This document shows positions 49,688-57,754 of a stretch of DNA of 64,000 bases, in pieces (the stretch's first letter is position 1; each line of letters opens with the position of its first letter). The position numbers and the translations under genes are program-made. Under the pieces are notes generated by a model that saw only the letters and a list, made by a program, of their open reading frames with translations, did not search any database and had not been told where the DNA came from. This stretch comes from Xanthobacter dioxanivorans (GTDB lineage Bacteria > Pseudomonadota > Alphaproteobacteria > Rhizobiales > Xanthobacteraceae), in the NCBI RefSeq assembly GCF_016807805.1, contig NZ_CP063362.1, forward strand, positions 4,382,501 to 4,446,500, read 5' to 3'.

Positions 49688-50758
49688 ATGACCGCACCCG
49701 TCCGCATCGCCCTCGACGCCATGGGCGGCGACCATGGACCCGAGACGGTCCTTGCCGGGGCGGAAATCTCCCTCGGACGCCATCCGGATATCGCCTTCGT
49801 CCTTTATGGTGAGGAATCGCGCGTCCGCGAGGCGCTGAAGAGCCATCCCAAGCTCGCCGCGGCCGCCCGCATCGTCCACACCGAAGTGGTGGTGGGCATG
49901 GACGACAAGCCGAGCCAGGCGCTGCGGCGCGGCCGCTACAAGTCGTCCATGTGGCGGGCCATCGACGCGGTGAAGACCAGGGATGCCGACGCCGCCGTTT
50001 CCGCCGGGAACACCGGCGCCCTGATGGCCATGGCCAATTTCAACCTGCGCACCATGCCCGGCATCAGCCGCCCGGCCATCGCCGCCATCTGGCCGACCCT
50101 GCGCGGGGAGACCGTGGTGCTGGACGTGGGCGCTTCCATTGGCGCCACCGCCAAGAGCCTGGTCGAGATGGCGGTCATGGGCTCGGCCATGGCCCGTGTC
50201 CTGTTCGACATCGAGAGCCCCACTGTCGGCCTGCTCAATGTGGGGGTCGAGGAGATGAAGGGCGTCGAGGAGGTCAAGGAAGCCGCGCGCATCCTGCGCG
50301 AGGACGGCATGCCGGTGAACTATCACGGCTTCGTCGAGGGCAACGACATCGGGGCCGGCACGGTGGACGTGGTGGTGACGGAGGGATTCGCCGGCAACAT
50401 CGCGCTCAAGACCGCGGAAGGCACGGCCAAGCAGCTCGCCTCCTATCTGCGCTCGGCCATGGGGCGCACGCTGCGCGCGCGCATCGGCTATCTGCTCGCC
50501 CGCGACGCCTTCCGCGTGCTGAGGGAAAAGATGGACCCGCGCCGCTCCAACGGCGGGGTGTTCCTGGGCCTCAACGGCATCGTCATCAAGAGCCACGGCG
50601 GGACCGACGCGGAGGGCTTCGCCGCCGCCGTGGACCTTGCCTATGACATGGTGCGCCACGAGCTTCTCGCGCGCATCGAAAAGAGCCTCGGGCGCCTCCA
50701 TCCACCGGCGACGCCGGTGCGCGAGACGCAGGCCGCAGGTGCGGAAGGGCAATCGTGA
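49688..50758 (+). CDS. plsX: Phosphate acyltransferase PlsX
   Basis: 356 residues. N-terminal [20 protein letters not shown] is diagnostic; [29 protein letters not shown] and [20 protein letters not shown] follow. PlsX makes acyl-phosphate from acyl-ACP for glycerolipid synthesis at the inner membrane. ATG 49688 is preceded by ACAGGAG. It overlaps fabH by 4 nt (GTGA), coupling phospholipid and fatty-acid initiation. Confidence 0.97.
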   Translation: MTAPVRIALDAMGGDHGPETVLAGAEISLGRHPDIAFVLYGEESRVREALKSHPKLAAAARIVHTEVVVGMDDKPSQALRRGRYKSSMWRAIDAVKTRDADAAVSAGNTGALMAMANFNLRTMPGISRPAIAAIWPTLRGETVVLDVGASIGATAKSLVEMAVMGSAMARVLFDIESPTVGLLNVGVEEMKGVEEVKEAARILREDGMPVNYHGFVEGNDIGAGTVDVVVTEGFAGNIALKTAEGTAKQLASYLRSAMGRTLRARIGYLLARDAFRVLREKMDPRRSNGGVFLGLNGIVIKSHGGTDAEGFAAAVDLAYDMVRHELLARIEKSLGRLHPPATPVRETQAAGAEGQS

Positions 50759-51729
50759 GCGGTATCAGGTCCGTCGCCCGGGGTACCGGGTCCTATCTTC
50801 CCGAGCACATTCTCACCAACGAAGAGCTCGCGCGGCGTATCGACACGTCCGACGAATGGATCGTGCAGCGCACCGGCATCCGCCAGAGGCATATTGCCGC
50901 CGAGGGTGAACTCACCTCCCACCTCGCGCTGAAGGCGGCGGAGCGGGCGCTTGCCGACGCGGGTTTCACCGCCTCGGACATCGATCTCATCGTGCTGGCC
51001 ACGGCAACGCCCGACCAGACCTTCCCCGCCACGGCCGTCACGGTCCAGGCCGAGCTCGGCATCACCCGTGGCGCGGCGTTCGACCTGCAGGCGGTGTGCT
51101 CGGGCTTCGTGTTCGGCCTCGCCACTGCCGACGCCTTTCTCAAGAGCGGCGCGTTCGAGCGGGCGCTGGTGATCGGCGCGGAAACCTTCTCGCGCATCCT
51201 CGACTGGGAGGACCGCGGCACCTGCGTGCTGTTCGGCGACGGGGCAGGGGCCCTGGTGCTGGAAGCGGTGCAGGCGGACGACGCCCACGGCGCGGGCCTG
51301 CTCACCAGCCACCTGCGCTCGGACGGCCGCCATCGCTCCAAGCTGTTCGTGGATGGAGGGCCGTCCTCCACGGGCACGGTGGGCCATCTGCGCATGGAAG
51401 GCCGGGAGGTGTTCAAGCACGCCGTGGGCATGATCACCGACGTGATCGAGGATGCCTTCGCCGCCACCGGCGAGAGCGCGCAGAGCATCGACTGGTTCGT
51501 GCCGCACCAGGCCAACCGCCGCATCATCGACGCCAGCGCGCAGAAGCTCGGCATCGCGCCGGCCAAGGTGGTGACCACCGTCGACCACCACGGCAACACC
51601 TCCGCCGCATCCATCCCGCTGGCGCTCGACCTGGCCGTCAGGGACGGGCGGATCCGCAGGGGCGATCTCGTCCTTCTGGAGGCGATGGGTGGCGGATTCA
51701 CGTGGGGTTCGGCGCTGTTGCGCTGGTAG
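50755..51729 (+). CDS. fabH: 3-oxoacyl-ACP synthase III
   Basis: 324 residues. Catalytic triad visible as Cys ~115 in [12 protein letters not shown], His in [12 protein letters not shown] and Asn in [15 protein letters not shown]. FabH condenses acetyl-CoA with malonyl-ACP to begin fatty-acid synthesis. GTG 50755 overlaps the plsX stop. ihfA follows, the usual alphaproteobacterial order. Confidence 0.97.
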   Translation: MSGIRSVARGTGSYLPEHILTNEELARRIDTSDEWIVQRTGIRQRHIAAEGELTSHLALKAAERALADAGFTASDIDLIVLATATPDQTFPATAVTVQAELGITRGAAFDLQAVCSGFVFGLATADAFLKSGAFERALVIGAETFSRILDWEDRGTCVLFGDGAGALVLEAVQADDAHGAGLLTSHLRSDGRHRSKLFVDGGPSSTGTVGHLRMEGREVFKHAVGMITDVIEDAFAATGESAQSIDWFVPHQANRRIIDASAQKLGIAPAKVVTTVDHHGNTSAASIPLALDLAVRDGRIRRGDLVLLEAMGGGFTWGSALLRW

Positions 51730-51741
51730 GGCGCTTTTGCG

Positions 51742-51771
51742 TTGACCTTGCTCGGCACGCGCGGCTAGTTT
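51742..51771 (+). promoter_or_regulatory. Candidate promoter for ihfA
   Basis: TTGACC (51742-51747), 18-bp spacer, TAGTTT (51766-51771), just after the fabH stop and about 165 bp before the ihfA start. Would allow ihfA expression apart from plsX-fabH. Confidence 0.4.
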
Positions 51772-51935
51772 GCCGGACGCCTTCCTTCGCAAGTGCGGAG
51801 TAGCAGGGAAGTGCGACGTTCCAACCGTCACATTCGTGAATCCTACTCTGTTAAAATCGTACGGGATTTCCAATGCGATTCCGCGGACGGGGCGGTCGCG
51901 GGATCCGCAATAGTTTTCTGGGGCCGGGGAGACAC

Positions 51936-52253
51936 ATGGCTGGTCGGACCGTGACGCGGGCGGATCTGTGTGAGGCCGTCTATCAGCAGGTGGGACTGTC
52001 TCGCACCGAATCCGCCCAGCTCGTCGAGATGGTGCTGAAGGAAATCGCCGATTGCCTCGCCCGTGGCGAGACGGTGAAGCTGTCCTCGTTCGGCTCGTTC
52101 GTGGTGCGCGAGAAGGGCGAACGGATCGGCCGCAATCCCAAGACGGGCCAGGAAGTGCCCATCGAGCCGAGGCGGGTGATGGTGTTCAAGCCATCCTCCA
52201 TTCTCAAGCACCGCATCAACGGCACTGTCGGCGACGGCCTCGACGAGGACTGA
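51936..52253 (+). CDS. ihfA: Integration host factor alpha subunit
   Basis: 105 residues of the HU/IHF fold. It starts [40 protein letters not shown] and [20 protein letters not shown] are IHF-alpha signatures. ATG 51936 follows GGGGAGAC; the frame extension to 51873 is unlikely. Sharp DNA bending in regulation and recombination. The MerR gene usually found next to ihfA in Rhizobiales is instead at 57755-59995 on the other strand. Confidence 0.95.
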   Translation: MAGRTVTRADLCEAVYQQVGLSRTESAQLVEMVLKEIADCLARGETVKLSSFGSFVVREKGERIGRNPKTGQEVPIEPRRVMVFKPSSILKHRINGTVGDGLDED

Positions 52254-52365
52254 GGCGACGAGCCCGCTCGACGGGACTGAGCGGGGGGCTAAGCGGACGA
52301 CGGCCGTGCCACGGCTTCGAGCGCGCGTCGAGCCAGGGCCGGTATCTTAAGCGCTCGATCCTCCG

Positions 52366-52395
52366 CCACCGGTCCTCTTGCCACCGGTCCTCTTG
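52366..52395. repeat. 15-bp exact tandem duplication
   Basis: CCACCGGTCCTCTTG occurs twice without a gap (52366-52380 and 52381-52395) in the ihfA-mazG spacer, which otherwise holds nothing recognisable. Confidence 0.9.
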
Positions 52396-52491
52396 CCCCG
52401 GGTCGTTCTGCCCATCGTCCCCGGGCGGTTAGCCGGATCTTGCCTCACCATGGCACCACATCGGCTGGGCTGGCAGTGAAGCGAGCCCGAG

Positions 52492-52520
52492 ACCGGCGCG
52501 TGCCCAGGGCACGCGCCGGT
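52492..52520. terminator. Perfect hairpin between ihfA and mazG
   Basis: Arms ACCGGCGCGTGCCC (52492-52505) and GGGCACGCGCCGGT (52507-52520) are perfect complements around one base, giving a 13-bp stem in practice. It sits between convergent genes, 13 bp past the mazG stop, and could end transcription both ways, though neither side has a T tract. Confidence 0.5.
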
Positions 52521-52547
52521 TAAGCCACGTCATTTAAGCCACGTCAT
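52520..52547. repeat. 14-bp exact tandem duplication at the mazG stop codon
   Basis: TTAAGCCACGTCAT is repeated at 52520-52533 and 52534-52547. The second copy contains the mazG stop and its last codons, the first copy is a duplicate in the 3' flank, so a stop is regained in either copy. Confidence 0.9.
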
Positions 52548-53373
52548 CGCGTTCCTTCCGCTTGGCGTCCTGCCAGAGCGCTTCCATCTCGTCGAGGTGC
52601 GCCTCCTCGGGGCGGCGGCCCTCTCCGGCGAGGGTGGCTTCCACATGGCCGAAGCGCCGGATGAACTTCTCATTGGTTCCGCGCAGAGCCGCCTCCGGGT
52701 CGACTCCGGCATGACGGGCGAGGTTGACGACGGCGAAGAGCAGGTCGCCGACCTCGTCGCGGATCGCCGCCGCGCCGCCGGCCTCCAGCGCCTCGTCCAC
52801 TTCCTCGGTTTCTTCGCGGATCTTGGCGAGCACCTGCCGGGCATCGTTCCAGTCGAAGCCCACGTGGCTGGCCTTCTCCTGGAGCTTGAGCGCACGGGTG
52901 AGGGCCGGCAGGGGCAAGGCGACGCCGGACAGAGCGCCCGTCGCGACGGGCTCCTCCGGTCGTCCGGCGGCGCCGCGGGCAGCCGCGCGGGCGCGTTTCT
53001 CCTCCGCCTTGATCTGCGACCACAAGCCTTTCACCTGATCCGGCGAGAGGTCGCGTGCCGCGCCGAACACATGCGGATGGCGGCGGATGAGCTTGCTGGT
53101 AATGGCCTCCACCACGTCGCCAAAGTCGAAGCTGCCTTCCTCCTGCGCCATGCGGGCATGGAAGACGACCTGAAGCAGCAGGTCTCCCAGCTCCTCCTTG
53201 AGGTCCGGCATATCGCCGCGCTGGATGGCGTCCGCCACCTCATAGGCTTCTTCCAGCGTATAGGGCGCGATGGTCGCGTAGGTCTGCTCCAGGTCCCAGG
53301 GGCAGCCGGTGCCCGGCGTGCGCAAGGCGGCCATGATCTCGATGAGGCGCGCGATGTCGCGGGAGGGGTTCAT
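52534..53373 (-). CDS. mazG: Nucleoside triphosphate pyrophosphohydrolase
   Basis: 279 residues with two MazG domains. First: LRTPGTGCPWDLEQTYATIA, LEEAYEVADAI and LKEELGDLLLQVVFHARMAQ, with the EEAYE and ExxD metal sites. Second: KIREETEEVDEALE and IRDEVGDLLFAVVNLARHAG. It hydrolyses NTPs to NMP and pyrophosphate, limiting misincorporation and (p)ppGpp-like signals. ATG 53373 is clear. It is transcribed away from hflX, separated from it by 7 kb. Confidence 0.95.
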   Translation of the reverse strand: MNPSRDIARLIEIMAALRTPGTGCPWDLEQTYATIAPYTLEEAYEVADAIQRGDMPDLKEELGDLLLQVVFHARMAQEEGSFDFGDVVEAITSKLIRRHPHVFGAARDLSPDQVKGLWSQIKAEEKRARAAARGAAGRPEEPVATGALSGVALPLPALTRALKLQEKASHVGFDWNDARQVLAKIREETEEVDEALEAGGAAAIRDEVGDLLFAVVNLARHAGVDPEAALRGTNEKFIRRFGHVEATLAGEGRRPEEAHLDEMEALWQDAKRKERDDVA

Positions 53374-53516
53374 GGAATTCTCCGTTGCCGGACTTGGGGA
53401 AGTTTACCTGCGTTTCGCCGCGGCGGGGCAGGGCGGCGCGGCGATCCACCCTGCCGGCCCCTTTACCATCGCTGCCGCCGTCCTATGCTCCCGCGCGACA
53501 GGTGAGGAAAGTTGAG

Positions 53517-53984
53517 ATGCTGGAAATTGCGCCTGCCGGCCCCATCGACGACGACATCCGGCCAGGGGAGAAAGCGGTGGGACTGCCCGCGGGCTTCGAT
53601 GCCGGCCTCTATTTCGTCGGCCGCATCCGCACCCCCTGGACCGAGCGCCGCAGCTGCCCGCGTCGTGGCGATGCGCAGGACGGTCCCATCTGCACCCTCG
53701 AGATCGATCCGCGCTGGGCCGAAGCGCTGGTGGGCCTGGAAGACTGCCCGCGCCTTCAGGTTCTGTACTGGATGAACCGGTCGCGGCGTGACCTGGTGCT
53801 GCAGAGCCCGCGCCACGACGGCGCCACGCACGGCACCTTCGCCCTGCGCTCGCCGGTGCGGCCCAACCCCATCGCCTCGTCGGTGGTGAGCCTCGTCGGC
53901 GTCGAGGGCCTGAGCGTGCGGGTGCGCGGTCTCGACTGCCTCGACGGCACGCCGCTTCTCGATCTCAAGGTCCAGCACGCCTGA
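53517..53984 (+). CDS. trmO: tRNA (N6-threonylcarbamoyladenosine37) methyltransferase TrmO
   Basis: 155 residues. The TsaA/TrmO beta-barrel core is evident: VGRIRTPWTERRSCPRRGDA, LQVLYWMNRSRRDLVLQSP, FALRSPVRPNPIASSVVSLV, and LDCLDGTPLLDLK at the end. TrmO uses SAM to methylate t6A37 in tRNA-Thr. ATG 53517 has GAGGAAAG upstream. Divergent from mazG; its end is 5 bp from the convergent SH3-like gene. Confidence 0.9.
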   Translation: MLEIAPAGPIDDDIRPGEKAVGLPAGFDAGLYFVGRIRTPWTERRSCPRRGDAQDGPICTLEIDPRWAEALVGLEDCPRLQVLYWMNRSRRDLVLQSPRHDGATHGTFALRSPVRPNPIASSVVSLVGVEGLSVRVRGLDCLDGTPLLDLKVQHA

Positions 53985-53989
53985 GGTCA

Positions 53990-54661
53990 TCATCGGCGGG
54001 TGCAGGGATTGACCGGGCGGCTGAGGCCGGCCTGCTCGAAACAGGCGTCGCCGGGAGCCAGCCAGCCGGCGAGGGGCGGGCGGGCCTCGCCGGGCGACAG
54101 ACGCTCACGCACGTTCAGCCAACCGCCGGAGCATCCCAGCACCGAGAAGCGCAGCCCCACCGCCGGCGTGCCGGCATCGCCGCCGCCGGCCTTCGCGTGG
54201 AGACGCGGCGCCGCGTCCGCGGCGCTGAGTGTGCGCACGGACACCCGCGAACCGTGGACCCAGCCCGGCCCGGCGGGCAGCGGATCGGCCGGCGGGTCGG
54301 GATAGGCGATCTCGCTCACCAGCAGCCAGCCGCGATAGGAGCCGAGCACCGCGAAGCCGGGCGCCTGGAGCAGATCGCGCCCCACGGCATCCCGCGCGAA
54401 GACGTGGAGCTTCAGCGCACCGATGATCGGGGAGTCGAGGGATGGCCCGGTGCGGAGGTTGAGGCCGGCCGGATCCGGATCGTCGGCGAAGGCTCTGATG
54501 TTCACGCAGCGCGACAGATCCGCTGGCATGATGACATCGGCGGCCTGAACGGGGGCCGGCAGCATCAGCATCCCGACCGCCAGCATGCCCGTCACCAGCC
54601 AACCCGGACGCCGCGCAAGCATCCCATACAAGCGAGTCGCAGAAGAAATATTATGGAACAT
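53990..54661 (-). CDS. Exported protein with SH3-like repeats
   Basis: 223 residues. A signal peptide (VTGMLAVGMLMLPAPVQA) follows ATG 54661; upstream in-frame ATGs (54703) exist. The mature part has one SH3b-like motif, LNLRTGPSLDSPIIGAL, then GYRGWLL-like SYRGWLLVSEI, and a second WVHGSRVSVRT with FSVLGCSGGWLNVRE, i.e. two degenerate SH3_3 copies often found in proteins binding peptidoglycan. Cys near SRCVN and at the C-terminus may pair. Function unknown. Confidence 0.6.
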   Translation of the reverse strand: MFHNISSATRLYGMLARRPGWLVTGMLAVGMLMLPAPVQAADVIMPADLSRCVNIRAFADDPDPAGLNLRTGPSLDSPIIGALKLHVFARDAVGRDLLQAPGFAVLGSYRGWLLVSEIAYPDPPADPLPAGPGWVHGSRVSVRTLSAADAAPRLHAKAGGGDAGTPAVGLRFSVLGCSGGWLNVRERLSPGEARPPLAGWLAPGDACFEQAGLSRPVNPCTRR

Positions 54662-54839
54662 AAGAGTGAGTGACAGGGGCGGGCGCAGCCTCATGCGCCG
54701 CATCACGCCGCCGCTCCGATCGGGTTTCACCCAGGCTGAATGTTCACAAAATAAATCCAGCATTTCAGTGCCTTGTCTGGGGATCTGAATCAATTGAGCG
54801 AATCGGAAATCCTGTGCGGCGACCCGTGGGCGGGCTGCC

Positions 54840-55703
54840 TCAGCCGTTGGCCGTGGCATCGGCCGGCGCGGCTCCGCAGCGGACTGGCGATATGAACCGC
54901 AGGCCGTCATGGGCCGGCACCACGCCGGGCGGCAAGCTCCGCTCCAGCGCGCCATAGTCCAGGTCGGTGTGCAGATTGGTGAGGATGGCGCGTCGCGGCT
55001 TCATCCGGGTCACATGCTCCAGCGCCTCCTGAAGCGTGAAATGCGAGGGGTGCGGGATCTCGCGCAGGGCGTCGATGATCCACACATCGAGATTGCGCAG
55101 ATGCGCGAGGCTGTTCTCCGGGAAGCCGTTCACGTCGCTGGAATAGGCCACGTCGGCGAAGCGAAACCCGAAGGCGTCGATGTCGCCGTGGTGCTGGCGG
55201 AACGGGAGCGCGACAATGGGCCCGCCCGGCCCGTCCACCACGATCTCGCGGCCTTCGCGGAAGCGATGCTCGGTGAGGATGGGCGGGTAGGCGCTGCCGG
55301 GTGGGGTCGAGAAACAGTAGCCGAAGCGCTGATGCAGGGCGCTGGAGGTTTCCTCGTCCGCGAAAATGTCGAGCCGGCGCCGGTGCAGGATGGCCAGCGG
55401 CCGCAGATCGTCGATGCCATGGGTATGATCGGCATGCGCATGGGTGAAAAGCACCGCGTCCAGGGCCGCGACGCCCGCATCCAGCAGCTGTTCGCGCAAG
55501 TCGGGGGAAGTGTCCACGAGGACCGTGGTGGTGCCCGCCGCGCCGTGGCGCTCCACCAGCATGGAGCACCTGCGCCGGCGATTGCGCGGATTGGCGGGAT
55601 CGCAGGCGCCCCAGCCCTGCCCTACCCGCGGAACGCCGCCCGAGGATCCGCAGCCGAGGATGGTGAAGGTGAGGTTCTCGCCGGGCGCGGAAAGCAAAGG
55701 CAT
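54840..55703 (-). CDS. MBL-fold metallohydrolase (PhnP-like)
   Basis: 287 residues. It begins TFTILGCGSSGGVPRVG and has LFTHAHADHTHGIDDLRPL, the HxHxDH zinc motif; later His in FRQHHGDIDAFG and SHFTLQEALEH complete the site. The N-terminal CGSSGGVP pattern is that of PhnP/YcbX-like cyclic phosphodiesterases. ATG 55703 is preferred to a TTG three codons upstream. In many relatives it lies downstream of metG-tatD; neither is here. Confidence 0.86.
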   Translation of the reverse strand: MPLLSAPGENLTFTILGCGSSGGVPRVGQGWGACDPANPRNRRRRCSMLVERHGAAGTTTVLVDTSPDLREQLLDAGVAALDAVLFTHAHADHTHGIDDLRPLAILHRRRLDIFADEETSSALHQRFGYCFSTPPGSAYPPILTEHRFREGREIVVDGPGGPIVALPFRQHHGDIDAFGFRFADVAYSSDVNGFPENSLAHLRNLDVWIIDALREIPHPSHFTLQEALEHVTRMKPRRAILTNLHTDLDYGALERSLPPGVVPAHDGLRFISPVRCGAAPADATANG

Positions 55704-56174
55704 GTCGGGCAACCTCGTTCATCCGTGGGCCCCGATATTGTGCTCAGGGAGCGGATTCGCCGGAAAGCCTCATCTAAATCCTGACGCGCCCCAGATCCAA
55801 GCTTGGGCATGTCGGGGGCGATCACTTGCTGGATGCAACAGCGGCGGGACCGGCAATCGCGACACGGCTTCGAGAGGCTGCCGCCTGCACTTTAAGGCAT
55901 GGAACTTTCTATTTCTAATCAATGGCTTGCGATGCATGATTCGCGCATTGATTCACTTCAGCATCTGGCCGCAAGTGCTGGTCTACGGATACGCGGCGTG
56001 ATGCGGCCGCGCCCGATCACGATTCCCCGGCCGCGCCCTGGCGATATCCCGTGGCCCCGGCCGGGCTCCTAGCTTCGGGGGAGACATTGCCGGGCCACGC
56101 GCGAGGCCCCACAGCGGAAAGAGGACCTGCGGCCCCCGTCTCTCAACCACACTGTTCAAGGTCCCCGATTGCGC
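55704..56174. other. Spacer between the PhnP-like gene and the Doc module
   Basis: About 470 bp with no recognisable gene. There is a lower-G+C patch near 55895-55960. No repeat of the tRNA-Pro 3' end was found here. Confidence 0.5.
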
Positions 56175-56207
56175 ACAAAGGGGCGGCTCAAAGAGCCGCC
56201 CCTTTGT
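56175..56207. terminator. Perfect 15-bp hairpin at the end of the Doc toxin gene
   Basis: ACAAAGGGGCGGCTC (56175-56189) pairs exactly with GAGCCGCCCCTTTGT (56193-56207) around an AAA loop. It begins immediately after the toxin stop codon. The TTTGT end gives a short U-rich tail in either direction. Confidence 0.75.
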
Positions 56208-56615
56208 TTACGCGCTCTCGGTTTCAACCGGGCGCACGAAGGCCCGATGGGTCTCGACGAACCATTCCATTGGCTGATCGTGCCCAATAACAGCGATCAT
56301 GTCCTCAGCAAGCTTAACGTCGTCCTCGATCTCGATCGCGTAGCCATTGAGAATCAAGAACATACCGGCCGCGGCCCAGCCGGTCCGCTTGTTACCCTGC
56401 TCGAATGGGTGATTTTCCGCGATTCCGAAGCACAGGACACAGGCAAGGGTAAAAATGTCCCGCTCTTGCCCATAATACCAGTGGTCCGGAGCGCGACAGA
56501 CGGCACCGCCCAAAAGGGTCTCGTCGCGGATTAAGAAGGGCTCCCCCTTCTCCGCGATGATCTCCTCATTCAGCTCTGCGATGTCTTCGCGAGTAAGCCA
56601 AACCGGCTCGCTCAT
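56208..56615 (-). CDS. Doc/Fic-type toxin (death-on-curing family)
   Basis: 135 residues. It contains HPFEQGNKRTG, the Fic/Doc motif HxFx(D/N/Q)GNKR with the catalytic His and phosphate-binding Asn-Lys-Arg, and upstream RDETLLGGAVCRAPDHWYYG, where the substrate flap lies. Doc of phage P1 phosphorylates EF-Tu; other family members AMPylate proteins. The ATG overlaps the stop of the antitoxin gene (56612-56615). The module looks lower in G+C than its neighbours and lies close to tRNA-Pro, suggesting acquisition. No integrase is present. Confidence 0.86.
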   Translation of the reverse strand: MSEPVWLTREDIAELNEEIIAEKGEPFLIRDETLLGGAVCRAPDHWYYGQERDIFTLACVLCFGIAENHPFEQGNKRTGWAAAGMFLILNGYAIEIEDDVKLAEDMIAVIGHDQPMEWFVETHRAFVRPVETESA

Positions 56616-56791
56616 TCGGCAAGCTTGGCCATCGTCTTAGGGAAGCGCTTGCCAAAGGCCCGCGCAAATGCCCGCGCGTCCACCTTGTCAGCCGCCTGAT
56701 AGTCGATGCCGGACGCGCGCAAAGCCGCATTCACGCGCGCCGTATCAAAAGGCTCAACGTGGTGCTCGATAGGCTTTTTGAGCGCGCTCAT
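56612..56791 (-). CDS. Antitoxin of the Doc-type module
   Basis: 59 residues from ATG 56791 (MSALKKPIEHHVEPFDTARV). An earlier in-frame ATG at 56815 would give eight more residues (MSRREGTD). The protein is small and charged, with KVDARAFARAFGKRFPKTMA at the C-terminus; I recognise no named antitoxin family with certainty. Its position upstream of, and 4-bp overlap with, the Doc toxin supports the role. Three GACATAC repeats at 15-bp spacing lie over and just before the start and may be the operator. Confidence 0.7.
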   Translation of the reverse strand: MSALKKPIEHHVEPFDTARVNAALRASGIDYQAADKVDARAFARAFGKRFPKTMAKLAE

Positions 56792-56810
56792 GTCCGTACC
56801 CTCACGCCGT

Positions 56811-56847
56811 GACATACGCCAATCTGACATACGCGTAGGCGACATAC
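56811..56847. repeat. Iteron-like ladder GACATAC x3, 15-bp period
   Basis: GACATAC at 56811-56817, 56826-56832 and 56841-56847, each exactly 15 bp from the next; the first two share GACATACGC. It spans the possible upstream start of the antitoxin and its 5' flank, a usual place for autoregulatory operators in toxin-antitoxin operons. Confidence 0.8.
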
Positions 56848-56905
56848 AAACTGAGGATATGGAATTTGGGTTCAAAAATTTCAAACGGATTTTTTCGAGC
56901 TGCTT

Positions 56906-56935
56906 TTTAAGAGCTGGAATTTTAAGAGCTGGAAT
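56906..56935. repeat. 15-bp exact tandem duplication upstream of the toxin-antitoxin genes
   Basis: TTTAAGAGCTGGAAT occurs at 56906-56920 and 56921-56935 with no gap, about 90-145 bp upstream of the antitoxin start, in AT-rich sequence likely to hold the operon promoter. Confidence 0.9.
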
Positions 56936-57046
56936 TTCGTGAGGTCCAAAGCACCCCTGTGCGGACCCGGTGCGGACCGTCACAGCAAAAAATTAAAACG
57001 ACGCTCCTGGCATCGCTAATTTCTTCAGTGATTTTAAGGGCTTGAA

Positions 57047-57124
57047 TGGTCGGAGCGAGAGGATTTGAACCTCCGACCCCTAGTCCCCCAGACTAGTGCG
57101 CTAACCGGGCTGCGCTACGCTCCG
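57047..57124 (-). tRNA. tRNA-Pro (anticodon GGG)
   Basis: 78 nt with encoded CCA. The acceptor CGGAGCG (5' end at 57124) pairs with CGCTCCG (57051-57057 on the plus strand), discriminator A. The anticodon arm CTAGT-CTGGGGG-ACTAG presents GGG. The T-arm has GGTTCAAATCC. The MerR gene lies upstream on the same strand, with an RlpA-like gene on the other strand in between. Confidence 0.96.
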
Positions 57125-57376
57125 ACGTGGAGGCGAGGCTTAGACCATCGTTTCGACGGCGACAAGCCCAAATGCGACACCTGTGGGCCGCTCTCCCCAG
57201 GCGTCGTTTCCATGCCCCCTTCCCTCTCTCAGGGATTGCATAGCCAAGCTTGAATCGCGGCAGGATTGTGGTCTGGCGTGGCCCAATCGCCTCCTTTTTG
57301 CCGGCGAAATGGGACACTCCCGCCTGATTCGCCGGCCATTTGGCAATCTTCCTCAATGACACGGAAGATTGAACGC

Positions 57377-57736
57377 ATGAAGATTCGCGTGGTCCTGTCC
57401 TGCGTTGCCCTGTCTGTCTCGGCCGCAATGGCCGCCTCAAGCACGGCGCGTGCGGACACCTCCACCGGCATCGCCTCCTATTACTGGCAAGGCCGTAGCA
57501 CCGCGAGCGGTGAACGCTTCAACCCCTCCGCCATGACGGCGGCGCACCGCTCCCTTCCCTTCGGCACCAAAGTGCGTGTCACAAATCTTCGCAACGGCCG
57601 CAGCATCGTCGTGCGCATCAACGATCGCGGCCCCTTCACGCGCGGCCGGATCATCGACGTTTCCAAGGCTGCGGCCAGCGAGCTGGGCTTCACCGGGAAC
57701 GGGATCACCCGCGTGCATCTCGCGGTCATCGACTGA
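57377..57736 (+). CDS. RlpA-like septal lytic transglycosylase (DPBB domain)
   Basis: 119 residues. Signal peptide [20 protein letters not shown] then SSTARA. The double-psi beta-barrel follows: [40 protein letters not shown], and [20 protein letters not shown], with the Asp and His expected for peptidoglycan cleavage. No SPOR domain, so the short RlpA form. ATG 57377 has GGAAG nine bases upstream; ATG 57356 is possible. Ends 18 bp from the convergent MerR gene. Confidence 0.9.
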   Translation: MKIRVVLSCVALSVSAAMAASSTARADTSTGIASYYWQGRSTASGERFNPSAMTAAHRSLPFGTKVRVTNLRNGRSIVVRINDRGPFTRGRIIDVSKAAASELGFTGNGITRVHLAVID

Positions 57737-57754
57737 CCGCGACCGCGGCAGGGC

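Noticed and set aside
55704..57124. A tRNA-Pro-targeted integrative island
   Set aside because: No integrase and no copy of the tRNA 3' end was found in the flank; a seven-base match near 55869 is chance. Only the Doc module remains.
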